This document shows positions 36,008-47,420 of a stretch of 64,000 nucleotides of DNA, piece by piece. The position numbers and the translations under genes are program-made. Origin of the DNA: Hypoxylon rubiginosum (taxonomy: Eukaryota; Ascomycota; Sordariomycetes; Xylariales; Hypoxylaceae); assembly GCA_902806565.1 (NCBI GenBank), contig CADCXA010000030.1, positions 1,240,001 to 1,304,000 of the forward strand, in the 5' to 3' direction. Below the pieces are notes generated by a model. It made no database searches, was not told the origin of the DNA, and saw only the letters and a program-made list of their open reading frames with translations. Positions within the stretch are counted from its first letter, which is position 1. Each line of letters begins with the position of its first letter.

Positions 36008-37659
36008 ATGATGAAGACAAGTCTTCGTAGTCTACCTTGGTTAATCGCCATTGGAGTTCTCAGTCTCAGATCAAACCGTATCCTCTATCCCTATAGTCAG
36101 TCATCATGGTACCTCCGCCAGTTGCTTCCTGTGTGAGTTCCCGTACAAAAAGAGGGGGCAAAGAGTAACTTATTTGAACACATAGACTAACCTGGGCTTC
36201 CACATAGTGCTCCGCTCTTCTGGCTCTCCTGGCCAAGAAGACCTCGTTTCCTGGAAGTTCGGTCTACAACGCATCACTGACATCTTACTTCTCGGCGCAG
36301 GAGGCCGAGGTCCACCCATCCTGCATCGTCTCGCCCACCTCTTCCGCCGACGTCTCATCCGCCGTCGGAACCTTGACCCGACTGAACTGTGACTTCGCCA
36401 TCCGTTCTGGGGGCCATTCAACTTGGGCGGGCGACGCCAACATCGCCGGAGGAGTCACGATCGATCTGCAAGGTCTTCATGACGTCACTGTGAGCCAAGA
36501 TAAGTCCAAAGTCTCCGTCGGCCCGGGCGCCAGGTGGGGAGATGTTTACAGTGTCACCGAAGTCTCCCAGCTAGTGGTTCCTGGCGGCCGGGTTGGGACG
36601 GTAGGCGTGGGAGGGCTCTCGACCGGCGGCGGGCTCTCGTCCTTTTCGCCACGCTTCGGCTGGACTTGCGACAATGTGGCCAGCATGGAAGTCGTCCTTG
36701 CCAATGGCAACATAGTCACCGTAAACGATAGCCAGAACACAGATTTGTTACAAGTGCTACGCGGCGGCTCGAACAACTTTGGGATCATCACTCGTTTCGA
36801 CTTCCACGCATACCCTCAGGGCGACATATGGGGCGGAACGGTAAACTACAACATCACAACACTGCCTCGGCAGCTGGATGCTGTGTCTAAGCTGGCATCG
36901 GCCGACCCGTACGACGAGTTCGCATCAGTGACCATGAACATTGTCTACGGCGCCGACGGGACTCTCAGCGTCCAGAACGGCCTGCAGTATACGAAGGCAG
37001 TGGAGTATCCGGCCTTCCTCAAGCCTTTGACAGATATCCCACATTCGTCAGACACTCTACGCGTTGGTAACTTGACAAACTTTGCGAACGAAGGGGCCGC
37101 CGGAAATCCGGACGGACTGAGGTACGTTGTGAGCTGGCGGGCTCCTGAGAAGCACTGAGTTAGCTAACATGGATCTTTTAGAACACTTCTTGCCACAACC
37201 ACGCACGGCACAAGCTTAGAAATGTTCACTGCGGCGTTCAACGCGTGGAACAAGAGCAATGCTGCCTTCGCTGGGACCTCGATTCTCCAAGCCCGACTCT
37301 TCTGGGAGCCCTACCCGCAAGCGACCTACCAAAAAGCGGCGTCGGGATCGAATGTTCTAGGTCTCTCAGGCGACCAGGGTGCCCTCGTAGTGGTGGGCGT
37401 GGCGGCGGCATGGTCGAACCCGTCGGAAGACGCGCTCATGAACCAACTCGCGCAGACGGTGGTCACCAACATCGATGCGGCGGCGAAGAAGCTCGGCCAA
37501 CACTATGAGTACAAGTACCTCAACTATGCGTCTCCGTGGCAGGACGTCATCCAGAGCTACGGAGCTGCGAATATGGCAAAGCTGAGGAATATGAGCAAGA
37601 AGTATGATCCGCGCGGCATCTTTCAGAAGAATGTTCCGGGCGGCTTCAAGCTAGTCTGA
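36008..37659 (+). CDS. FAD-linked oxidoreductase, berberine-bridge-enzyme type (SorD-like)
   Basis: Exons 2 and 3 (36208-37121 and 37182-37659) are firm and GT-AG spliced. They encode the FAD_binding_4 fold, with RSGGHSTWAGD (His for covalent FAD), a Gly-rich GVGGLSTGGGLS, WTCDNV and LRGGSNNFGI. The BBE C-terminal motif is YDPRGIFQKNVPGGF. The 5' end is uncertain. ATG at 36008 gives a hydrophobic leader (LPWLIAIGVLSL), joined at 36130 with a GTGTGA donor, for 504 residues. ATG at 36106 uses the better GTGAGT donor at 36133, gives ...VASCCSAL and 472 residues, but has no leader of its own. Relatives such as SorD carry out late oxidations and couplings, often secreted. The SAM of location and family suggests a tailoring oxidase acting on the dearomatised product. 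Confidence 0.87.
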
Positions 37660-38447
37660 GTCGAGGATTCCGTGCTGTTGTTAAGCTATTCAGCTAGCCA
37701 TACCACGTAGTGGTGTTATAGTGTGGGAATAGGGGTCACGCAAGTGCTATTCTTCAGAATTTAGAGGCAGCTTGTCCACGCACCAGGGTTTAATTTATTT
37801 TATTCAATGATAGATAGGAGGATACCGTGACTCTTTGTTTCTTTTCGGTACCTGGTAGCGTTTTTTTTTAAATTATTAATCTATAAATACAGTCTATTCA
37901 ATTATTTCATCCTGTTCTTCACTATCGCTTGTCATACGGACAGACATCCATGTCAGAGCAGCGTGTATATATAGGGGCGCTGGCCGTCACGCTCTTTCTA
38001 AACTTCTTCTACTTCTGAGACACTACAATTGATTGGATAGCGCGACAATTTATCTCCGCCGCACCCCCAGCTACGGACTACTCAGGTTTTAGCTGACATG
38101 AAGTATGTAGGTGCCTATATGTCCCCAGGTATATAGGTAGGTACTTAATGTATTTTGTCATCTGGCTTCTGGACGACTGGTGGGGGGCATGTGGTAGGCG
38201 GCACAGCCCGCCCCCAAAGCCCTGGCAAGTAAGCACATGTAGGTACCGGGTAGGTAATGGATATGTTGGCTGGTGGTAGAATGCCGTACGCTCAATGCTC
38301 TGGAGTGTGCGTAATTAGTGAGGATCCTATTCAGCCTTGGAGCACAAGAATTCGACCAATTTCATCTAAACTATGCAAGTTATCATGCTGTGTGAGTTAT
38401 GCTATCCAACCAATGCGATTGCTGACGCTCTTGCCCCTTTTCCCCAT
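37660..38447. other. Intergenic region between convergent oxidase and P450 genes
   Basis: This is a convergent 3'-3' gap of about 790 bases with no supported gene. It holds TAGGTACCT-type words near 38105-38155 and 38235-38255 and an AT-rich patch near 37860-37905. Both terminators should lie here. Confidence 0.4.
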
Positions 38448-40202
38448 TTAGTTGGCTGCAGTCCTCCCCGGTTCCCTCAATTTGAGGTAGCATTTCTTGG
38501 GCTTATGCGTTAAACTGTCGAACGCCTCGTGGCCCTTCAGGCTTTCCGGCACAGGCTGCAATTCGAACGTCCACAGGAGCAGGGTGATCAGGATCCGGAT
38601 CTCCAGGTACGCCAGCTTCTTCCCGAAGCAGCCCCGGAGCCCCGAGCCGAACTGCATCGAGGGGCCCGCGCGCATGTCGAAGGTCTCGACGCCCTCTTTG
38701 TCCGTCTTGATCCAGCGCTCCGGCCGAAACGCGGCGATGTTGCTCGAAGCCCAGCTCGGGATCGCCCGCCCCTTGCTTTCTTGCGACGAGGGGGACCGCG
38801 CGTGCTCGGGGATCGTCTCGTTCAGGTCGTTAGGTGCCATGTACCCGGGCCCATTGGAAAGCATGAACACGTCCACTCCCTTGGGAATGTGATGACCCAG
38901 TAGCTGGGTATCGCGGAGGGTCATGCGCGTCGCGGAAGACGCCGTCTGCGCACACCGCACGATCTCCTCGATGACGGCATCCAGATAAGGGATCCGCGTC
39001 GCCGTGATCTGCCCAGGCGTGGGGGGTGCGCCGCCGTTATCCTCCCCGCCGCCAAAGGTGTCGAACAGGACCGCGCGGAGCTTGCTTTGCACGCGCTGGT
39101 TGTCCGTCATGAATTTCGTGGACCACATTAGCGTCGTGGCCGTCGTGTCGTACCCGCCGACGAGGAAGCCGAAGAGCTCATCCTTGGCTTGCCTGCTCTC
39201 GTAGTTAGGCGCGCGGTTCTCTTTGTTGGCCGCTTGGGATTCGCGACGCACCATGTGGTCGGTGGCACAGGTAATTCCTTCTAAGTCGTCGGCGGTGATC
39301 CGGTCGAGGAGACGAGCTTTGGCGTCGTCGAGGCGCTCCTGGACGAGGCGCTCTTTGTAGCTCCTAGCGCGACGATACGATGGCGTGAGGCTCAGGAGCC
39401 AGTGGGACAGACTCGGCGTGGGGGATGTCACGGCTACATCGAGGCCATGAGTGAGGATCCTCATTGAGTTGACAGCTGCGTTGGCTTTTGGTTTTGGCAA
39501 GTCGACGGGGTTGTCTCTAGACGTGGAAATGTTGAACTTGGAGATGCTCTTAAGAAACGCCGCCTCTTCTGGCAGCGAATTGAGCTGACTCCCAAAAGCA
39601 ACGTCCCAGATGGAATCGAGAGCGAAATAGTTCAGATCATCTGCAACCCAGAAGGCGTGACCGGCAGCGGCGTTGTTTTTCACTCGCCATAATTCCATAA
39701 GATTTAGGGTATGCCTATGAAGCAATGGGGCGGCGACAGTGTTGAGGAAGGGGGTCGCCATTGTATCAGCAAGCAAGCGGCGACCCTGTCTGAACTTATC
39801 ATTGGTAGGCTGAATGACATGGCAATGGGGTACGGTACCGCCGAAAACATCCTGAAAGAACCGGGATCGGTCAAAGTCTTTGGTACGACGCAGAAGGATA
39901 TCTTGTGCTTCGCGTGGGTCGGTGATGAAGACGACAGGTTTAGAGAAGGGTTTTAGGAATAATTGAAAGATGGGTGAGTTGAGCGCAACGGCTTGTTCAG
40001 CCATCCAATCGAAAACGGTTCCATATTGACGGGTGTGTTTGATCATGGCTGGTGCATCTCCCAAGACACGAGTAGCTGAAGACTTATGATAGGGGATGCC
40101 AGCGATTGGTCTTGGGAGTGCAGCACAGTACACGGCATATCCAGCGAGGAGGACAACGCCGAGTACTACGTACGTCGTGGAGATGTATAGAAAATGCAGC
40201 AT
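38448..40202 (-). CDS. Cytochrome P450 monooxygenase
   Basis: An intronless frame of 584 residues, slightly long for a fungal P450. The N-terminus is a membrane anchor (VVLGVVLLAGYAVYCAAL) followed by a Pro-rich hinge, so it should sit in the ER. The I-helix oxygen-binding motif is FLVGGYDTTATT. The K-helix ExxR is EEIVR, the PERF-like motif is FRPERW, and the heme loop is FGSGLRGCFGKK with the Cys near residue 528. It would insert oxygen with electrons from NADPH-P450 reductase. The substrate cannot be read, but its place beside the FAD-linked oxidase suggests tailoring of the polyketide. P450s are not part of the core sorbicillinoid set, so it may mark a modified product. It is divergent from the dehydrogenase at 41127 and shares a 924-base promoter region with it. 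Confidence 0.92.
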   Translation of the reverse strand: MLHFLYISTTYVVLGVVLLAGYAVYCAALPRPIAGIPYHKSSATRVLGDAPAMIKHTRQYGTVFDWMAEQAVALNSPIFQLFLKPFSKPVVFITDPREAQDILLRRTKDFDRSRFFQDVFGGTVPHCHVIQPTNDKFRQGRRLLADTMATPFLNTVAAPLLHRHTLNLMELWRVKNNAAAGHAFWVADDLNYFALDSIWDVAFGSQLNSLPEEAAFLKSISKFNISTSRDNPVDLPKPKANAAVNSMRILTHGLDVAVTSPTPSLSHWLLSLTPSYRRARSYKERLVQERLDDAKARLLDRITADDLEGITCATDHMVRRESQAANKENRAPNYESRQAKDELFGFLVGGYDTTATTLMWSTKFMTDNQRVQSKLRAVLFDTFGGGEDNGGAPPTPGQITATRIPYLDAVIEEIVRCAQTASSATRMTLRDTQLLGHHIPKGVDVFMLSNGPGYMAPNDLNETIPEHARSPSSQESKGRAIPSWASSNIAAFRPERWIKTDKEGVETFDMRAGPSMQFGSGLRGCFGKKLAYLEIRILITLLLWTFELQPVPESLKGHEAFDSLTHKPKKCYLKLREPGRTAAN

Positions 40203-41126
40203 TTTTGGCTAACTGGGGAAGGTATATTGTAGTTGTGGTACCCAGGAGAGCATTCTGAAGTTGAGACTGTCGAGGCGTGTACGAAAGTGTTTCCCAAGTA
40301 GTTGTTACCCTGATTTCCGGCCGAGATCATGTTAGAGAATACCAAGTGTCTGTCTTGACTTCAATGTTTGAATTAATCTATATGCTTGCTCAGTCTAGCG
40401 TATGTACTATACAAGATAAAGAGGGCTAGTGAAACTGATAAACGACACAGCAGTACGCAGCTGTCAGATCAGAGAATGGTCCCGCGGGCGGAGTTAATAT
40501 GTTACGGTTGCTCAGCCGTAAGCCGTTGGACTTTTTACAGTCCGGTACATATCAATCATGAGAGTACTTGGTATCTAGTTGGGAAAGTCGACGGAATACA
40601 GATGTGTCGAAGCGGCCACACTCTAGTGGTGTGTAAGCAGAGCCTTCTACGGTCCCGAATCGAATCGCCGGGCCTAGGTCTCTCCACGCATGATGCAACT
40701 TCTGATTCGCCCATTTTGGTCTGTTGGCTGGTTACCGGAAGTGGTTAAAAGATGATTGGGGTCGGACCAAAGATTGGAGGATGGAAGGATGTTGTCCCGC
40801 TTCGGGCTCGTGGCGCTCGGTAGTGGCCCTGTAAGCCGCACTGCAGCTACGGAATTACGGTATTGTATTCCGTACATACGCGAGATAGGTATTAGAGAGC
40901 TGATGGAATGATGAGGTAGGAACGGAATTTACACCCATTCGGTGTATGTAGTGTTTTATTGAGCTCGGTTCCATACCAAGTCATTCATAAAGAAATTAGG
41001 CCATATATATTATTGTCTTGAATTGAGAACCAAATTCATTCCTTGTTCCTACATGACTACCTAGGTACATTAGGTGCCCAAACCAAGCTAGAGGCCATAC
41101 AAAGACAACGCACATCACAAGAAACA
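40203..41126. promoter_or_regulatory. Shared divergent promoter of P450 and dehydrogenase
   Basis: These 924 bases lie between two divergent start codons. I see no gene and no tandem repeats like those upstream of the HR-PKS. An AT-rich stretch with TATATAT lies near 41003, about 125 bases before the dehydrogenase ATG. Confidence 0.4.
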
Positions 41127-42150
41127 ATGGCACCCGCCAGGAAATCCGTCCTCATCACCGGCTGCTCGGCCGGGGGCATTGGCGCAGGCCTGGCCGAAGC
41201 CTTTCACCAGAAGGGATACCATGTCTTCCTAACTCTACGGAACTTATCCAAGACCCCTACAGATCTCGGCAACGCACCGAATGTTACAGTCCTACAGCTC
41301 GATGTCTTATCCGCAGAGTCCATCGCTGCCGCAGTGGAAAGCGTCGCGAGAGAAACCGGCGGTCGTCTCGATATCCTTGTCAACAACAGCGGCCAAAATT
41401 TGGTTATGCCGGCCCTGGACACCACCCTCGAGGACGGCCGCAAACTATTCGACCTCAACTTCTTTGCACCTATGGCCATGATGCAAGCCTTCATTCCTCT
41501 TCTCATCAAGGCACGAGGGTGCCTCGTCAATCAATCGTCTGCCGCCGGGTGCATGGCTATGCCTTTTCTGAGTGAGTGATTCCTTCTTCTTCCATCTCTC
41601 CTGCTTTGTAGCGTCCAACTTCGTGTGGGTGGCTGATGCGACCCCCCTTCGTCGCAAAACAGGCATGTATAACAGCTCCAAAGCTGCTCTTATCATGGCA
41701 AGCGATATATGGCGCCGCGAGCTCGAGCCTCTCGGAGTCAGGACCGTTACCCTTGTAACCACCAGTGTCAAGACCCCGGCCTTTGAGAACGTCACGATGC
41801 CCAGGATCCCCGAGACTTCGTACTACTATGTGATCCGTGACTATCTCTACCGCCTCGGCGGTGGCCAACTCCAAGAAGGAGCGCCGGATCCGCTAACGTA
41901 CGGCCTCGGGGTGGTCAAAGCAATCGAGGCTGGTAAGGTTGGAGAAGTCTGGGTGGGCAAAGATGCTGGCATGAACCACTGGTCATGGAAGCTATTGCCA
42001 AAATCAACGTTTGTAAGTTATTTTTCTCTAATGACATCTTTCTTCGCCTTTGCCTAATGATGAGGAATATAGGACTCTATGTTGGACGGGTTTCTTAAGG
42101 TTTCTGGCGAGTTAGCCAAAGTTGCAGAAGCGTTAAAGGCGAGAAAATAA
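41127..42150 (+). CDS. Short-chain dehydrogenase/reductase, AYR1-like
   Basis: Three exons, 41127-41571, 41663-42012 and 42073-42150, give 290 residues with matching phases and GT-AG introns. The classical SDR set is present: TGCSAGGIG for NAD(P) near the N-terminus, LDILVNNSGQN, catalytic Ser in VNQSSAAG, and YNSSK with Tyr151 and Lys155 just after the first splice junction. The closest general type is the acyl-dihydroxyacetone-phosphate reductase-like SDR group, often found beside PKS genes. The substrate is unknown; a carbonyl on the polyketide is possible. The last exon (DSMLDGFLKVSGEL...) ends about 15 bases before a RIP-type AT block, so its 3' untranslated region is probably within mutated DNA. 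Confidence 0.87.
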
Positions 42151-42164
42151 TGTAAAGTAGCGAG

Positions 42165-42840
42165 CAGCGGTTAAATTAAATTAATTAAGTTAAATAAATT
42201 ACCTTTATTTAAATTAAATAAAATTAAACTAAATATTTAAATATTAGCAATTAATTAAGGTAATTTTAACTGGTTTAATATATTTAATTAATAAAAAGGC
42301 TTTTTAAATTTAAAAATTTATAATAAAAATCTAAATTATTAAATTTTATTATAATATTTATTATTTTATAATATAAAATTAAATTTTATAATAAATATAT
42401 ATTTATTAATTACTTTTTAATTAAATAATTAATAAAATTTTATTTATTTAATTTTAACTAGTTATTTTATTAATTAAAAAAAAAAATTAATTAATTTAAA
42501 TAAATTTTTAAAATTTTTTAATTAAATAATTTAAATTAAATTAATTATTAATTAAATTAATTATATAATTAATTTAATTTAAACGTTAATAATAAAAAAC
42601 TTAGATATTATATTATATTAATAAAATAATAATATAATTTTTAATTATAAAAAATACATGTTATAATTTATTATAATTATAATAAAACTTAATATTAAGC
42701 TCCTTATATTTATTCGGTATTTATAACATATATAAGATATTATATAATACTTTTTTACAATTATATTATTAATTTTATATGTTATATTTAGGTATTTTAA
42801 AGGCTGTTACATGCTCCCTTAGCAGCCATTATATTACTTA
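42165..42840. repeat. Small AT-only block, probable RIP-destroyed repeat
   Basis: About 670 bases are almost purely A and T, with sharp edges next to normal-GC sequence. The texture is the same as in the large AT region after 47.4 kb. No coding is left and no terminal repeats could be matched by eye, so the original element is unknown. Confidence 0.7.
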
Positions 42841-43305
42841 GGTCCCTGTATAATAGCGCATAGAATATTATGTCATCAACTTTAAAAAGGCCCCACTAAA
42901 GTATCTTTATTCCTTAATGATAGTGGGCATCTTTAACTTATAGGAGTATTGCTTACTAATCAGGGGCGACATCTGTTCGGACTTGAGGAGACGGTAAACT
43001 ACAATATTCGCACGGATTTTTTCTTTTAAATATACCCAAGTAGTATATTATTATTATTAGTACCTACCTACGGACGCTTCAGTTTAGACCCCTCATACTT
43101 ATCAGCTGCTTATACATTTAAGGTCATGTGCCCAACTCATACACACGTCATCATGTATCTCGATAAACTTCCTCCAACTTGATGCCTAACCCAAAAATAC
43201 CATCTCCGATGTAATCTACCAAAACTCATGGTACGTATGGCAAGTACCTAAGTTTTAATTGAGACTGTATACTCATCTTTTGAATCTTAGCGTTTCATCG
43301 AGACG
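42841..43305. other. Intergenic region upstream of acyltransferase
   Basis: About 460 bases of moderately AT-rich sequence without a supported gene. It should hold the promoter of the acyltransferase. Confidence 0.4.
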
Positions 43306-44285
43306 ATGTCGTCGCTTTCTGGATATATAACTCAGCTCCATGCTTTCATCGTAAATCCCGAGCCGCGGCCGGGTCTTCACCCCATACCCGGAAGCCAACC
43401 TCTCACCTTCTGCGCCGCTGTACTGCCGCCGATAGTGTACTACGTTGCACTTCTACTCCTTGCCCCACCGCCACCGCCATTCATCAACTCTATCTATGTC
43501 AAGACAGTTCGCAATATTCTTGCCCTAACGGCTGGCATTCTCTTCTTTCGTCTGCCCCTCGCGTACCATGTCCCGCAGAGCATCGGCCTCACCTACCAAC
43601 TCGGCCTAGTCGGCCTCTACGGGGGATGTAGAGTGATGGACGCTTTCTTCATAAGCCCCTATTTTTTCCACCACATCCCTCGGCGCGTAGTGTACGTGCA
43701 CAAGCCGCGAGCCCAGACACCGGTCCCGGAAGAACTCGGAACAATGAAAGAGTGGTCGGACGGAGGAGTTAAGGAGCCATATTTTCACCAAGAGAAGAAA
43801 AATGTAGCAAATGCGGAGGTCAACGCAACACAGGTCGATACCACTTCACAGCCTACAGGTACTCAACAACACCAGGACAGACGTTCTAGTATTTCCAGCG
43901 GCCTAAGCGACATGGCTCGCAGGATACCCAGCTCCCTCCCGGATGCCGCGTGCGACTCCTATTTCGCGGTTCAACGCACGCTGCACGGCCCGGACCCGCA
44001 GCCTGTTCTCGAAACGGCAACGACGGAGTACGGTCGGCCGCAGACGCTGCGAGACCGCGCGTCCTGGGCTCTGGAACTCGAACTCAGCATGCGCGGCGTC
44101 GGCTTCACCTGGACGACGGCCGACGTCCGCCATACGCGCAAGACCTGGCTGCCCACCGTCGGCAACCGGGCCCACAGCGTACTCGTGCACGTGCTCCCGG
44201 TCCTCCTTGCTAGCTGGTTCGTCATCCGGTCCGTCTACGTGCGGTACCTCGCAGCCTCCTTCGGCGCCGACTCGTCCGCGTCTGA

Positions 44286-44316
<31 letters not shown>

Positions 44317-44949
44317 GAGCTATTCGACGACCGCCTGCCGCTGCCGGCGCAGCTCCTGCTCACGGGCGCGCTGGGCGCGTTCCTGATGGCGGCCTTCTCG
44401 CTCGGCCACTCGCTCTTCGCGATCGCGCTGAGCCCGCTGGCCCCCGGCCCGCTCGCCTTCTTCCCGCCGCTGTACAGCGTGCGCGCCTGGGACGTGGCCA
44501 GCGTGCGCGGGTTCTGGTCGTACGGGTGGCACCGGCTGTTCGCGCGGCTGTTCCTCGTCTACGGCGTGTGGCCCGGCGAGTGGGCGGAGCGCCGGCTGAC
44601 GGGCAAAGGCCCGGGCGAGCCGGCCGACGTGGGCAAGGTGCTCGGCGGGTTCCTGTCCAGCGCGTTCGTGCACGCGTTTTCCGTCAGGGGCGTGCTCGGC
44701 GGCGACTGGAGCAGCGCGGCTGGCGAGGCCAAGTTCTTCGCCCTGAACGGGCTCGCCGTTGTGGTCGAGGGTGCTGTGGCGAGAGCGGTAAGGAGATCGA
44801 GGAGGAGGAGGGGCCGCAGTGAAAGAATGTGGTATGACGGCTGGATGGGGCGGGCGTGGTGGATCACGGTCGTACTGGGCTCAGGTACAAACTTCACAAG
44901 GGGCTGGGTTAAGTCTGGGCTGGTGCGGGAAACTGCGTTTATTTATTGA
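43306..44949 (+). CDS. Membrane-bound acyltransferase, wax-synthase/MBOAT_2 type
   Basis: A single-exon, 547-residue polytopic membrane protein. Hydrophobic segments include LTFCAAVLPPIVYYVALLLL, NILALTAGILFFRL, a pair around the middle (LVHVLPVLLASWFVI; LLLTGALGAFLMAAFSL) and several near the C-terminus. The signature region is FWSYGWHRLFARLFL followed by FLSSAFVHAF, matching the FW-x3-WH...SG-x2-H pattern of wax-synthase-like acyltransferases; the Gly before the His is replaced. Family members move acyl groups from acyl-CoA to alcohols, and fungal ones occur in secondary metabolite clusters. This gene lies beyond the small AT block, so cluster membership is uncertain. A Ser-coding AGC microsatellite sits in a loop. 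Confidence 0.8.
44286..44313 (+). repeat. AGC trinucleotide microsatellite (poly-Ser)
   Basis: About nine AGC repeats inside the acyltransferase gene encode a Ser run in a hydrophilic loop. The length is likely to vary between strains without shifting frame. Confidence 0.9.
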
Positions 44950-45284
44950 CAACTGGACTGCTTGGTGGTCCGTTGCTTGAATCGAATTAGTTAATATGGA
45001 GCCCGCGCCCCTTCTTAAGACACTCTTTCGCGAGGTTTGGGTGCTGTATAGGGTTAGATATATAACGAGTCATCGTCTCATCATATGACAAGATAAATGT
45101 AGTAGTTACTACTCATGAAAATTTATAGGTGTTGTTATATTTAGCAAATACATGATTCATTTCGATGCTCTATTGCTACCCTATGATCTCGCATAAACTG
45201 ATAATCGCCCTATACTAACTCAATACTATCTCCTAAATACTGTTGATGTGCCCCCAAGCCTCGTGAGGGAAATGGCTGTGGCCC

Positions 45285-46335
45285 CTATCGGTTTGCCCCT
45301 GGTGGCAGTCTTGGTGGCCCCATAACAGGAAATACATATAGCGGATCTGGTCGCCGAGGAGGTGGCCGAGTAGGGGGAACAACGTCTATCGTGTCTGGAG
45401 AGCTTGAACCTGAATTGCCATCATCTGGTCTAAATAAGGAGACATAGAGTAGATGGGCGACAAGACCAACTGCAAGGATGACCGGGATAGTTTGGCCAGC
45501 AGTTGACACATCGTTGACTTCGTTTATGTTATTCCACCGAATGGTAAGCTCCGTAGCAACCACGACAAGAGTAGCGACTATAGTGTTTAACACCGTTTGC
45601 AGCATTTGTAGACCTAATATGCGCTCCTCACTACGTTTCTACTCATTAGGACGCTAACATAATGATTTAAGGGTAGTAGGTCAAACTAAGGAACAAATAC
45701 CTCGGTGGCCGCTTATTCGCTCTCCTGATTTGCTTCCGGAGCCATTTTGGAGGCCTAATTATCTTCGCACCGAGACAGAGATGCACAAAACAGCATATAA
45801 GGAGTATAATATTGAAGATGATGTTCAGCGCGATGAACGCGGGGGCGTCCAAAGGGATCATGGCAAAGAAAAAGCCATATCGCTGACAGTCTGTGGCGGT
45901 TGGGAGGGTGTGTATACCGGTACACCAAAACCACAACTGAAAGCATGTTTCCGCAACCAACAGGCCGAAATTCAAGATGCTGAATAAATGGCTAACATTG
46001 ACACGACCCCATCGAGATGGATCCCACAGCGGGCTACACCCAATAGCCAGGCGCCACAGGTAAAGAGGTACGAAATAATAGTAGGCTCCGTAGGTTAAAA
46101 GGAGAATGATATAAATCTCAACCGGTTGTAGGGTATTCATAGGCGTCTGGATAATGAGGGCTAGGAAAGTCGCCGATATGAAGAGGGAATTAGCTAGCCT
46201 CATCCCCTTCGCTTCGCCTTTATCAAGCCAGGCTGCAGCGATAGACCCGTACCATTGGATATAGAATCCAATTCGAATCCCAAGGCCATACATATCGGAG
46301 TCGCCGTCGAACCCACAAGACATTTCGTTTTCCAT
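45285..46335 (-). CDS. Fungal multi-pass membrane protein of unknown function
   Basis: Two exons, 46335-45701 and 45630-45285, joined by a 70-base GT-AG intron with matching phase, give 326 residues. The chosen ATG (MENEMSCGF) is followed by CGFDGDSDMYGLGIRIG, a start I associate with a conserved family of uncharacterised fungal membrane proteins. There are about six or seven hydrophobic segments, including ISATFLALIIQTPM, IYIILLLTYGAYYYFVPLY, FSILNFGLLVAETCFQLWFW, FIALNIIFNIILLICCFVHL and VATLVVVATELTIRW. The tail is Pro-rich and disordered. The function is unknown and there is no reason to tie it to the PKS cluster. Confidence 0.75.
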
Positions 46336-46610
46336 GTCGGGTATGAGAGGGTGGATAGCGGTCAAATCTTGGGTTGAAAGCTCACCTTCCCCATTTCCAC
46401 ATCAGTATTATATTATGTTACATTGCGGCTGTTATACGCATGGCCTGCGCTAACCTACAACAGACATACCGAATTGGATCAAGATCTACCTCGGTACCTT
46501 CCTACGTAGCCGTAAGACGTATTCGATTTTATAGTGTTGTGTTTGTGAAATAAAACGAGAGCCCCGTATCTTGCTCTCATTATCCCTTTTCTCCATTTTT
46601 TCAAGAGACT
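46336..46610. other. Short intergenic gap
   Basis: Under 300 bases between two minus-strand models, with no feature seen. Confidence 0.35.
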
Positions 46611-47024
46611 TCAAATATCAATATTAATAGCTGGAAGAGGTTCAAGATTAGTATAGCGTCGCGAGAAGGGCGGGGTAAAGGAGGTTTGGTCAGACACATA
46701 AGTGTAATCATTCATCCAGTGAAATATGTGTAAAATAAATACAAAGGTCAGAACGAGAATGCCATCGCATGATAGAAAGCCAACAAATCCGCCACACATA
46801 CCGCGCAAATCTACCGAGGAATCGCGTTCTTATCTTTTGCTTGCTGTCCGGCGTGGCATATACGTAGACCCTTCACATATCCGGGGACCCAAAGGGCGCG
46901 AATGTCTCCGTTGATGTTCTTGCCGCAGGACGCTTCCGGCTGGAGGAGCAGCAAAGCTATGTCCGCGCTCGGGAAATTTCCGTTCAGGGCCAACACGCAG
47001 ATGACGAAAAGAAAATAGTCGTCT
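46611..47024 (-). CDS. Possible small membrane protein, 5' end unresolved
   Basis: Two open segments, about 47024-46864 and 46810-46611, can be joined across a 53-base GT-AG intron (46863-46811) in matching phase. The joined frame includes a hydrophobic start (YFLFVICVLAL), NGNFPSADIALLLLQPEAS, GYVKGLHLRGMCGGF and a strong membrane helix (GILVLTFVFILHIFHW), ending LEPLPAINIDI. No ATG is found in the first segment. An upstream exon may lie in 47040-47224, where an ATG-led frame reads LGLCLIYLVEFALLRRVK. I do not recognise the protein. It could also be a decaying gene at the edge of the AT isochore. Confidence 0.35.
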
Positions 47025-47238
47025 GTATGTACCTAGGTTGTCAATAATATCTTTTTTTCACTGTATATAATGGGACAATGAACCACTTTCTCTCGGGGCC
47101 CACACATTTTCACTGGTGCGAGAAATATATCATTAGGAAGCCCCTTTTCTGACATATAGCGTTTTACTCGCCGCAACAATGCAAACTCTACCAAATAGAT
47201 CAGGCACAGGCCTAGTGGCATCAACTTCTCTTTATTTT

Positions 47239-47420
47239 TGTTAGATAATAAGAGATTATTCTGGAGGACCTATTCAGGTCCTGCGCACAGGCCAACGGCC
47301 GGAGCCGCAATAACCTTATTACGAGGCTATTCTAAGGAATCGCGAGAACATGTACAATTAAAAGAGACACACTTAATACACAGAATTAACCCCCTAATTA
47401 AATATATATATTATTTAACA
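47239..47420. repeat. Left LTR, spared by RIP
   Basis: This 182-base LTR starts TGTTAGATAATAAGAG and ends TTATTTAACA. It keeps normal GC content, including a GC-rich core (CCAACGGCCGGAGCCGC), while the adjoining interior is AT-only. It serves as the unmutated reference for its partner at 52815-52997. Confidence 0.88.
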
